Source: SIG701 sp045577175
Lineage (GTDB): Bacteria; Bacillota; Clostridia; Oscillospirales; CAG-272
Length of the DNA stretch: 64,000 nt
Direction of reading: 5' to 3'
NCBI GenBank assembly: GCA_045577175.1
Contig: JAZNHT010000011.1
Span: forward strand, 20,653-84,652
Shown here: positions 14,379-22,384 of the stretch, piece by piece
How positions within the stretch are numbered: the stretch's first letter is position 1
How the letters are laid out: each line of letters starts with the position of its first letter
Notes under the pieces: model-generated
What the model saw: the letters and a program-made list of their open reading frames with translations, nothing else
Databases searched by the model: none
What the model was told of the DNA's origin: nothing
Program-made: the position numbers and the translations under genes

Positions 14379-16262
14379 TTATTTCATCTCTATCCCATCC
14401 GCGGCATGAAACCACACCGCTGACAGCGGCGGGATTACGGGCGTATCGGTCGCCTTTCCGTTCTTTCCGATCTCCTCGGCAGGTGCGCTTAAGCGGCACG
14501 TTTTCTTGTCCTCCGAGCGGTTTACGATGAGCAGAACAGCGCGGTCGCGTTCGTTTTCGCGGATCACGGCGAGCAGATCGGATGTTGCCGCAAGAATGCG
14601 CATCTCACCGTCTGCAAGGACCGGCTCGGCTCTGCGAATCTCTCCAATCTCACGGTAGTGGGAAAGCAGTGCTTCGTCCTCCCTGCCCCACGGATACGGC
14701 ATACGGCAAAACGGATCGCCGTAGCCCTCAATCCCCGCTTCATCGCCGTAAAAAATACACGGCACGCCGGGCATCACGGACACAATCGCATAGGCAAGCA
14801 TCAAAAGGCGCACGCCGCGCGATCTCTGCGGCTCTGTGAGCCGTTTGACGGACAGCTCGGTATTCGTGTACCCGTCTGCGTGATCGCCTGCCAGAACGGT
14901 CAGAATCCGTGCCGTATCGTGCGTGCCGAGGACGTTCATGAGGAGATCCGAAGCACCTTTCGGATACCGGCGGTAAAGCCCTTCCGTGATCGCGCGGAAT
15001 TTCTCCGCATCCCCGTACCGCACATACGCGATCACAGCCTCACGGAGGGGATAATTCATGACGGAATCGAGCTGACCGCCGCGCAGATACCGCCTGCGGC
15101 TCCCGTAGGCGCATTTGTTTGTCGCATCCTCCCACACCTCACCGTAGACGACCGCTTCGGGATTCTCACGCTTGACGCGTGCGGTAAGTGCATCAAGAAA
15201 GCCGTCCGTCAGCTCGTCCGCGACATCGAGACGCCATCCGTCCGCGCCTTTTCGCATCCATTTCGCCATGATGCCGTCCTCGCCGAGGATGTAGTCACGG
15301 TAGCTTGTCTCATCGCACCTGACCTTCGGCAAGGTCGGCATTCCCCACCACGATTCGTATCCGTCGGGGTATTCGTGAAAATAATACCAATCGAAATACG
15401 GTGACTCCTTCGACTGATACGCGCCGACGGAATCATAGTGCCCGAATTTATTGAAATACACGCTGTCCGCGCCCGTGTGGTTGAACACGCCGTCAAGTAT
15501 GACGCGGATGCCGCGTGCGTGCGCCGCCTCGGTAAGCGCGGCAAATCCGTCCTCGCCGCCGAACATTTCGTCGATTTTACCGTAATCGCCCGTATCGTAT
15601 TTGTGATTCGATGCGCCGTCGAAAATCGGACTGAGATAGAGACACGTCACACCGAGCGAGGCGATGTAGTCCATTTTTTCCGCGATCCCGTACAGATCGC
15701 CGCCGAAAAAGACGTTATTAGGCAGATCCTCCCCGTGCTCCTTGGCAAACTGCGGGATTCCGTTTTCCCAATCGGGATTGATGACGGTGCCGGACTTCGC
15801 TTTCGCCCTGCCGGACGCACGGAATCGATCCACAAAGATATGATACATGATTCCGCCTGCGAGCCAGCGCGGCGTTTCTGCATCCGAACGAATCACGAGA
15901 AGCTGCCGCTTGCCGTCCTCGCCGCACGGATACAGAAGCGACGGGGATTCTCCGCCGTAGGTGACGCATCCGTCGGGGTAATACACATCGTAGCAGTAGT
16001 AAAACAGCCCGTCCGTATCACTGCCGCAGAGAGTATCGGCTGAAAGCGTCGTTTCAAACACACCGTTTTCCTTTTCCATATCAAAAAGGTGCATACTGCC
16101 GCCCTTATCGTTGTGGATGCGGAGGACAGCCTTCACCGCCTCCGCACCGTCCGCAAGCGTGAGGGTAACGCGCAAAGACGCATCTCTCGGCAGAACGCCG
16201 CGCGGCGTGTAGGTTTCCGCCGCTCCGTTAAGGATATACTTTTTCTCCTCCGCTGTTTTCAT
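14379..16262 (-). CDS. GH13 alpha-amylase / neopullulanase-like glycosidase
   Basis: 627 residues. An N-terminal beta-sandwich (about 15-130) is followed by the GH13 barrel with the four conserved regions: DGVFNHTG, GWRLDVADE (nucleophile Asp), GEVWED (acid/base Glu) and LGTHDT (third Asp). A small C-terminal beta domain ends at ADGIEMK. There is no signal peptide, so it acts inside the cell, probably on glycogen or maltodextrins. It is the last gene of glgB-glgC-glgD-glgA-amylase and overlaps glgA by 4 bp, so turnover and synthesis of glycogen are co-expressed. GGGAGG precedes the ATG. Confidence 0.93.
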   Translation of the reverse strand: MKTAEEKKYILNGAAETYTPRGVLPRDASLRVTLTLADGAEAVKAVLRIHNDKGGSMHLFDMEKENGVFETTLSADTLCGSDTDGLFYYCYDVYYPDGCVTYGGESPSLLYPCGEDGKRQLLVIRSDAETPRWLAGGIMYHIFVDRFRASGRAKAKSGTVINPDWENGIPQFAKEHGEDLPNNVFFGGDLYGIAEKMDYIASLGVTCLYLSPIFDGASNHKYDTGDYGKIDEMFGGEDGFAALTEAAHARGIRVILDGVFNHTGADSVYFNKFGHYDSVGAYQSKESPYFDWYYFHEYPDGYESWWGMPTLPKVRCDETSYRDYILGEDGIMAKWMRKGADGWRLDVADELTDGFLDALTARVKRENPEAVVYGEVWEDATNKCAYGSRRRYLRGGQLDSVMNYPLREAVIAYVRYGDAEKFRAITEGLYRRYPKGASDLLMNVLGTHDTARILTVLAGDHADGYTNTELSVKRLTEPQRSRGVRLLMLAYAIVSVMPGVPCIFYGDEAGIEGYGDPFCRMPYPWGREDEALLSHYREIGEIRRAEPVLADGEMRILAATSDLLAVIRENERDRAVLLIVNRSEDKKTCRLSAPAEEIGKNGKATDTPVIPPLSAVWFHAADGIEMK

Positions 16263-17707
16263 CTTTCCTCCCGACCGATCATGGATCGGTACAGCTTAAT
16301 ATATTTTTCCGCCGAAGCGTTCCACGAGAAATCGACCGCCATCACATTCGAAACGAGTGCGTCCCACTTTTCCGTATCATGATACAGTGCGAGCGCGTTT
16401 TCGATCACGCCCATCATTTCGTGCGCATTGTAATTCGTGAACGAAAAGCCGTTGCCCTCGCCCGTGAATCGGTTGTACGGGCGGATTGTGTCAGACAAGC
16501 CGCCCGTTTCGCGCACGATCGGCACCGTCCCGTAGCGCGAGGCGATCATCTGGGCAAGACCGCACGGCTCGCTCTTCGACGGCATGAGAAACAGATCAGC
16601 ACCGGCATAAAATTTCTTGGCGAGAGACTTATTATACTCCAGCTTTGCGCAAAACCGGTCGGGATACCGCCATGCGAGATCGCCGAAAAAGGATTCGAGT
16701 TCCCAATCCCCGGTGCCGAGAAGCGCAAATTGGACACGGTTGCGTTCGAGAATCTCCTCAATCACACGGCGGACGAGATCGAAGCCCTTATGCGCGGCGA
16801 GACGCGAAACCATCACCACAAGCGGCGTATCCGGATCGGGCGCAAAGCCGCAGAGCGTCTGCAATTCCTCTTTGCAGAGAATCTTGCCGCTTCTGTCTGA
16901 CAAATCAAACGGGGCGGCGATGTCGGGATCGCTTTGCGGATTATAATACGCCGTATCAATGCCGTTTAAGATGCCCGACACCTTACCTGCGTACATACGG
17001 AGAACGTGTGACAGTCCGCAGGCGTAATAATCGGTCATAATCTCGGATGCATAACGAGGGCTAACCGTGCTGACGCGGTCTGCACAGACGATCGCGCCCT
17101 TCATGAGATTGATACAGCCGTTGTATTCCACCGTGGGGCGATCCCACGCGGCAAGCTCGAAAACGTCCGCGAGTATGGAGAAATCGTACACGCCCTGGTA
17201 TTCGATATTGTGGATCGTATAGAGCACGCGGATGTCCGCGTATCGGTCATCGATACCGAGCTTCCGTTTGAGATAGATTACGGCAGGTGCACTCTGCCAG
17301 TCGTTTGCATGGAGAATGTCGGGACAGAAGCCGAAATCGGAAATGAGGGAGAGGACCGCCTTGCCGAAAAAAGCGAAGCGCTCCCCGTCATCGAAATCGC
17401 CGTAGAGGGACGCGCGGCGGAAATAGTACTCGTTATCGGCGAAATAAAACGTCACGCCGTCTTTAACCGTCGAGTACATTCCGAGGTACTGCTTGCGCCA
17501 CGCAAGGCGGACCGTGGTTTCCCCGAGAAACGTAAGCTCCGCGCCGAATTTTTCCTTAATCCCCGGGTACAGCGGCAGAATTACGCGCACATCGGCACCG
17601 TCGCCGAGGGCGCGCTTGACGGCAATCGGCAAAGAGCCGATCACGTCGCCAAGTCCGCCCGATGCGGCATACGGAAGCGCCTCAGAGGCTGCATAGAGAA
17701 TCTTCAT
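16259..17707 (-). CDS. glgA: glycogen synthase (ADP-glucose, GT5)
   Basis: 482 residues, usual length. It transfers glucose from ADP-glucose to the growing alpha-1,4 chain. The N-terminal motif is ASEALPYAASGGLGDVIGSL, a variant of the family's E-x-x-P-x-x-K-x-G-G-L-x-D-V with Ala in place of the usual Lys. Later motifs include ILHANDWQ, VSGILNGIDTAYYNP and the donor-site RETGGLSDT (about 400). GGAGG precedes the ATG. It lies 13 bp after glgD and overlaps the amylase gene. Confidence 0.95.
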   Translation of the reverse strand: MKILYAASEALPYAASGGLGDVIGSLPIAVKRALGDGADVRVILPLYPGIKEKFGAELTFLGETTVRLAWRKQYLGMYSTVKDGVTFYFADNEYYFRRASLYGDFDDGERFAFFGKAVLSLISDFGFCPDILHANDWQSAPAVIYLKRKLGIDDRYADIRVLYTIHNIEYQGVYDFSILADVFELAAWDRPTVEYNGCINLMKGAIVCADRVSTVSPRYASEIMTDYYACGLSHVLRMYAGKVSGILNGIDTAYYNPQSDPDIAAPFDLSDRSGKILCKEELQTLCGFAPDPDTPLVVMVSRLAAHKGFDLVRRVIEEILERNRVQFALLGTGDWELESFFGDLAWRYPDRFCAKLEYNKSLAKKFYAGADLFLMPSKSEPCGLAQMIASRYGTVPIVRETGGLSDTIRPYNRFTGEGNGFSFTNYNAHEMMGVIENALALYHDTEKWDALVSNVMAVDFSWNASAEKYIKLYRSMIGREER

Positions 17708-17719
17708 TTTCCACCTCCG

Positions 17720-18853
17720 TCAGAGCATTTTTCCTTTTTCGATGTAATACGGCTTCGCCTCGCATCCCGCGAGCATCTGCCCGTCGCGGATCATGGCGTT
17801 TTTGTCGCTGATGACGCATTTCAGAAACGCACCGTCGCCGACAACCGTATCCTGCATGAGAATCGAATTTGAGACGGTACACCCGCGGCCGATCTTCACT
17901 CCGCGAAAGAGAATCGAGTTTTCCACCCTGCCCTCGATCACACATCCGTCCGCGATGAGCGAGTTTTGCACGGCGGAGGATCGGCTGTAATACGTGGGCG
18001 CGGAATTGCGAACCTTCGTATAGACGGGACGGTTTTTCACATCAAACAGCGATGCGCGCGCGTAGGCGTTGTGGATCAGCTCCATGCTGCACTTGTAGTA
18101 ATCCGCAAGGGAGGAAATGCAGGCAAAATAGCCGTCGTATTTGTACACGCGGTAATTCATGCGTGAGAGATTGCGCCCGATCACGTCTCTTGTGAGGCTC
18201 TCGTATCCGTGGGCGATGGAGTCAAGGATGATCTGCTCAAGATAATCCTTGCGTATCACGACGATATTGAGGCTGACCTCCGCTTCCCCGATAAAATTCT
18301 CCGGATACGGCAGGACATCCGTGATCCGCCCGTCCGCATCTGCGGAAAACAGCACGTTGATCCGCGCCCTCTCGGGCGTCAGATGCATCCGCTTGACAGC
18401 GACGGTCATATCCGCGCCCGACTTCACATGATCCGCAAGGATTTCTCCGAAATCGACGTTACAGATCACGTCACAGTCGCTCATGATGACGTATTCCTCA
18501 CGGATCCTCCGAATGGAGCTGTGCATACTTTTCAGCGCCTCAAGACGGGTGGAATAGAGCGTGTTGCGCTTGTTATCAAACGCCGTGATATACGGGGGTA
18601 AAATTTTGATGCCGCCGTTTCTCCGTGCGAGATCCCAGTCCTTACCGCTGCCGATATGCCCCATCAGCGACTGATAATTATAGTGCGTGATGATGTGCAC
18701 GTTGTGAATCTCTGAATTGACCATGTTGGACAGCGTAAAATCGATCAGACGGTATCGGCATCCGAACGGGACGGCGGCAATCGTGCGCTGTCTTGTCAGC
18801 TCGCTTAAGTTGTTGTCATGGATGTTTGAAAAGATCAGTCCGGCCGCACTCAT
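17720..18853 (-). CDS. glgD: glucose-1-phosphate adenylyltransferase subunit GlgD
   Basis: 377 residues, homologous to GlgC but without the nucleotide-binding GGxGxRL loop. The N-terminus reads GLIFSNIHDNNLSELTRQRT where GlgC has LLAGGQGSRLYALTEKTAKP. That is the hallmark of the Firmicutes GlgD subunit, which associates with GlgC and raises its activity. The C-terminal left-handed beta-helix with hexapeptide repeats is present (VIEGRVENSILFRGVKIG). AAGGAGG precedes the ATG, and the gene overlaps glgC by 4 bp. Confidence 0.95.
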   Translation of the reverse strand: MSAAGLIFSNIHDNNLSELTRQRTIAAVPFGCRYRLIDFTLSNMVNSEIHNVHIITHYNYQSLMGHIGSGKDWDLARRNGGIKILPPYITAFDNKRNTLYSTRLEALKSMHSSIRRIREEYVIMSDCDVICNVDFGEILADHVKSGADMTVAVKRMHLTPERARINVLFSADADGRITDVLPYPENFIGEAEVSLNIVVIRKDYLEQIILDSIAHGYESLTRDVIGRNLSRMNYRVYKYDGYFACISSLADYYKCSMELIHNAYARASLFDVKNRPVYTKVRNSAPTYYSRSSAVQNSLIADGCVIEGRVENSILFRGVKIGRGCTVSNSILMQDTVVGDGAFLKCVISDKNAMIRDGQMLAGCEAKPYYIEKGKML

Positions 18854-20046
18854 GCCCGTGCCTCCTTTCCGCTTGCATCCGCACCGCCGCAGATGCTCTC
18901 GCCCGCTTTGACGCTTACTCCGCCGCCGATCACGGTCAGTGCGGATGCGGCGCTTTGCGGCTTGCCGATGACAGCACCGGCACCGATGACCGTGTCCGCA
19001 TCGATGATGCTGTAGTTGACCGTGGCACCCTCTCCGACCGTCACGCCGCGCAAGATAACCGAATCCTTGACGAATGCACCGCGGGCAACACGCACGCCTG
19101 CGGACAAAACGGAATTTTCCACGATGCCGTCAATCTCGCATCCGCCGCCGAGCATACTGTTCACAACCCGACCGTACTCCCCGATCCGATGCGGCGGCTC
19201 AGCGCCTCCGCGCGAATAGATACGCCATTTTGCATCCGTAAGGGAGAACTGAGGGCTTTCACCGAGCAGATCCATATTTGCCTCCCAAAGGGATGTAAGC
19301 GTGCCGACATCCTTCCAGTAGCCGCGAAACGGATACGCGAACATGCGGCATCCGTCCTTGAGCATGGCGGGGATGACGTTTTTTCCGAAATCCTTCGCGG
19401 AAGTCTCATCGGCATCGTCTGCCTGCAAATATTTTTCCAGCACGGGACGGTCGAAAATATAGATACCCATGGATGCTTTCGTGCTCTTCGGCTCGGCAGG
19501 CTTTTCTTCAAAATCGGTGATGCGCCCGTCCTCATCCGCCGTGAGAATGCCGAATCGGCTTGCTTCCTCAATCGGCACCTCAAGAACAGCGATCGTGCAC
19601 TCCGCACCTGTCTCCTTGTGCCGTGCGAGCATCTTCGCGTAATCCATTTTGTAGATATGATCGCCCGAAAGGATGAGGACGTAGGCAGGATCGTACCGTC
19701 TGATAAAATCAAGATTCTGATAGATCGCGTTCGCCGTTCCCTTGTACCAATCCGCGCCGTCCTTGCCCTGATACGGCGGCAGAACGGTCACACCGCCCGA
19801 CACGCGATCGAGATCCCACGGCTGTCCGTTGCCGATATACTCGTTAAGCTGCAAAGGCTGGTACTGCGTCAGAACGCCCAGTGTACTGATGCCCGAATTG
19901 ATGCAGTTGGACAGCGGAAAATCGATAATACGGTACTTTCCGCCGTAGCTGACCGCAGGCTTTGCCGTTTTCTCCGTCAGCGCGTAGAGGCGTGATCCCT
20001 GTCCGCCGGCAAGCAGCATGGCGACGCACTCGGTTTTCTTATACAT
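18850..20046 (-). CDS. glgC: glucose-1-phosphate adenylyltransferase, catalytic subunit
   Basis: 398 residues. It makes ADP-glucose from glucose-1-phosphate and ATP, the committed step of glycogen synthesis. Conserved features are LLAGGQGSRLYALTEKTAKP (nucleotide loop), ILSGDHIYKMDY, the EEKPAEPKS substrate segment near residue 180, and a C-terminal hexapeptide beta-helix. GAGGTGAG precedes the ATG. Together with GlgD it forms the heteromeric enzyme typical of Gram-positive bacteria. Confidence 0.96.
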   Translation of the reverse strand: MYKKTECVAMLLAGGQGSRLYALTEKTAKPAVSYGGKYRIIDFPLSNCINSGISTLGVLTQYQPLQLNEYIGNGQPWDLDRVSGGVTVLPPYQGKDGADWYKGTANAIYQNLDFIRRYDPAYVLILSGDHIYKMDYAKMLARHKETGAECTIAVLEVPIEEASRFGILTADEDGRITDFEEKPAEPKSTKASMGIYIFDRPVLEKYLQADDADETSAKDFGKNVIPAMLKDGCRMFAYPFRGYWKDVGTLTSLWEANMDLLGESPQFSLTDAKWRIYSRGGAEPPHRIGEYGRVVNSMLGGGCEIDGIVENSVLSAGVRVARGAFVKDSVILRGVTVGEGATVNYSIIDADTVIGAGAVIGKPQSAASALTVIGGGVSVKAGESICGGADASGKEARA

Positions 20047-20074
20047 ATGCTCACCTCACATTGTGAATTTTGTC

Positions 20075-22054
20075 TTACTGTCTTTCCGTTTCTTGCTTCG
20101 CGGTGGTTTTCCTTATAAGGATTGCCGAAAGCGGCGCAAGCGTCAGCTTCAGCCGGTACGTGCGGCTTCCGTCCTCCCATTTGACCGCTTCCGCTTTCAT
20201 GCATCCGTTTTCCGTACCCGATCCGCCGAAAAGGATACTGTCCGTCGTGAGAATCTCCTCATACACACCCGACCTCGGCACGGGCAGAATGAAATTTTCC
20301 CGTCTCATCGGCACAAAATTGCAAACGGCGATCACTTCCCGTCCGGCTGTATCGATACGCCGATAGGAGATGATGCCCTCGTCGCGGTTGTCTGCGTCAA
20401 TCCAAGAGAATCCGTCCCAGCCGTCGTCGATCTCCCACAGCGGTCGGGTCGTGAGATACAGATGATTGAGCGTCGAGACAAACCGCTGCATCTGCGCATG
20501 TCTCGGATAGTCAAGCATGAACCACTCAAGACTGTTTTCATAGTCCCACTCCCTATACTGCGCAAACTCTGTGCCCATGAACATGAGTTTTTTGCCCGGC
20601 ATCGTCATCATATAGGTGAGAAACGTCCGCATCGTTGCGAATTTCTCATCATACGTGCCGAACATTTTATCGACCAGCGACCGTTTTCCGTGCACGACCT
20701 CATCGTGCGATACGGGCAGGATATAGTTCTCATCAAAGGCGTACATCATCGGAAACGTGAGCTTTTCGTGGATCGCTTTTCTGTAGATCGGATCAACGGA
20801 AAGGTACGCAAACAGATCGTTGGCAAAGCCCATATTCCATTTAAAATTGAAGCCGAGACCGCCGTCGCCCACCGGCTTGGTAATCATCGGCCACGCGGTC
20901 GATTCTTCCGCGATCATGAAAACGTCGGGAAATTCGCCGAATACTGCCGTATTCAATTTTTGGAAAAAGGCGATTGCCTCGAGATTTTTGTTATCCCCAT
21001 GCGTATTCGGAATCCACTCACCCGGGGCGCGGTCGTAATCGAGGTACAGCATGGATGCCACCGCATCGACACGGAGTCCGTCCACATGGTATTCTCTGAA
21101 CCAGAAGAGCGCATTGGATACGAGGAAGGACTGCACCTCCTCCCTGCCGACATCGAAGCAGCGCGTACCCCATCCCTTGTGCTCCATGCGATCCGCGCCC
21201 TGATACTCGTAAAGCGGTCCGCCGTCAAATTCGTACAGGCCGTGCGCGTCCTTCGGAAAATGTGCGGGCGCCCAATCGAGAATCACGCCGATGCCGCCTT
21301 TGTGCATCGTATCGACAAGGTACATGAAATCCTCGGGTGAGCCGTAGCGCGCGGTCGGTGCGAAATAGGATGTGATCTGATACCCCCATGAGCCGTCAAA
21401 CGGATGCTCCATAACGGGCAAGAGCTCGACGTGGGTATAGCCCATTTCCAAGAGATACGGGAGCAGTCTGTCCGCAATCTCGCGGTAGGAAAGATAGTGT
21501 GCGCCGTCTGCCGTGGAGGCATCTCCCTCGGTATGCCACGAACCGAGGTGCATCTCATAAATATTGACCGGCGCGGGGAGATAGTGCGCACTTTTTTTGC
21601 CTGTCGGAGAAAACATTTTCCGCCGTGCCGTCATCCATGCGCGGTCGTTCCATTTGTATGCAAAATTTGTTCGGATGACGGAGGCGGTATTTGTGAGCGT
21701 CTGGGACGCTCTCGCGTACGGATCGGCTTTCAGAAACGTCCTGCCGCCGCGGTGAATCGCGTATTTGTAAAACGTTCCCTCAAGCGGCTCATCACTCTCC
21801 AAGGTGATCTCCCAGATGCCAGCGTTCTCAAGCCGCATCATCGGATACCCGTCCGACCAATCGCAGAAATCGCCCGTCACGGACACGCCGTCCGCATTGG
21901 GTGCCCACACGCGGAAGGTGTAGCGAAAAATTCCGCCGTCCTCCACGGCACCGCCGTGCACGCCCAAAAATGCGTATGCGGCAAAGTTGGTTCCCTCATG
22001 AAACAGGTACAAGGGCAAGGAATCTCTGTCTGTGTATTCGGATACTGTAATCAT
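20075..22054 (-). CDS. glgB: 1,4-alpha-glucan branching enzyme
   Basis: About 659 residues from ATG at 22054. An in-frame ATG 48 bp upstream is less likely because it has no ribosome site and lies near the MITE, while AGGACGG precedes 22054. There is a CBM48 beta-sandwich (about 25-115), then the GH13 barrel with DWAPAHFP, GLRVDAVASMLYLDY (nucleophile Asp), MIAEESTAWP (Glu) and PVSHDEV (Asp). It introduces alpha-1,6 branches into glycogen. It is the first gene of the glycogen operon. I could not identify its promoter with confidence. Confidence 0.95.
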   Translation of the reverse strand: MITVSEYTDRDSLPLYLFHEGTNFAAYAFLGVHGGAVEDGGIFRYTFRVWAPNADGVSVTGDFCDWSDGYPMMRLENAGIWEITLESDEPLEGTFYKYAIHRGGRTFLKADPYARASQTLTNTASVIRTNFAYKWNDRAWMTARRKMFSPTGKKSAHYLPAPVNIYEMHLGSWHTEGDASTADGAHYLSYREIADRLLPYLLEMGYTHVELLPVMEHPFDGSWGYQITSYFAPTARYGSPEDFMYLVDTMHKGGIGVILDWAPAHFPKDAHGLYEFDGGPLYEYQGADRMEHKGWGTRCFDVGREEVQSFLVSNALFWFREYHVDGLRVDAVASMLYLDYDRAPGEWIPNTHGDNKNLEAIAFFQKLNTAVFGEFPDVFMIAEESTAWPMITKPVGDGGLGFNFKWNMGFANDLFAYLSVDPIYRKAIHEKLTFPMMYAFDENYILPVSHDEVVHGKRSLVDKMFGTYDEKFATMRTFLTYMMTMPGKKLMFMGTEFAQYREWDYENSLEWFMLDYPRHAQMQRFVSTLNHLYLTTRPLWEIDDGWDGFSWIDADNRDEGIISYRRIDTAGREVIAVCNFVPMRRENFILPVPRSGVYEEILTTDSILFGGSGTENGCMKAEAVKWEDGSRTYRLKLTLAPLSAILIRKTTAKQETERQ

Positions 22055-22085
22055 AACTATGCACCGTCCTTCAAAATCATGCTTT

Positions 22086-22266
22086 TTAAGGCAACACCGC
22101 ACAGTTTTGGCGGTGCAATTGCGCCGTCAGATTTTTTCGTCAGTCTAAACAAATTGAGGAGGCGAGAGTCACTCCTCTGCCAACGAAATTTGTGACGAAT
22201 GACGGAAAATATGCAAGCAAGTGTGCCGCCAAGGCGTTAGCCGTGAATTGTACGGTGTTGCCTTAA
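22086..22266. mobile_element. 181-bp fold-back MITE between glgB and the phosphatase gene
   Basis: Perfect 14-bp terminal inverted repeats (TTAAGGCAACACCG and its reverse complement) enclose a segment that can fold nearly end to end. Inner pairs are TTCGTCA/TGACGAA, ACAAATT/AATTTGT and GAGGAG/CTCCTC. It has no coding capacity. The ends begin with TTAA, which may be the duplicated target. The whole gap 22055-22384 otherwise holds only the terminator near 22360. It may carry or disturb the glgB promoter. Confidence 0.8.
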
Positions 22267-22344
22267 TCTTTCCCCACAGCGCGGCTTCGGATACACGCGC
22301 TTCACAAAAACTATGTATATGAAACGAAAGCGAAAAATATGCAT

Positions 22345-22375
22345 AAAAAAAGCACCTGCTTTACGCAGATGCTTT
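22345..22375 (-). terminator. terminator of the phosphatase gene
   Basis: AGCATCTGC and GCAGGTGCT pair around TAAA. Read leftward a run of seven T follows. Confidence 0.8.
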
Positions 22376-22384
22376 CGTTTTGGT

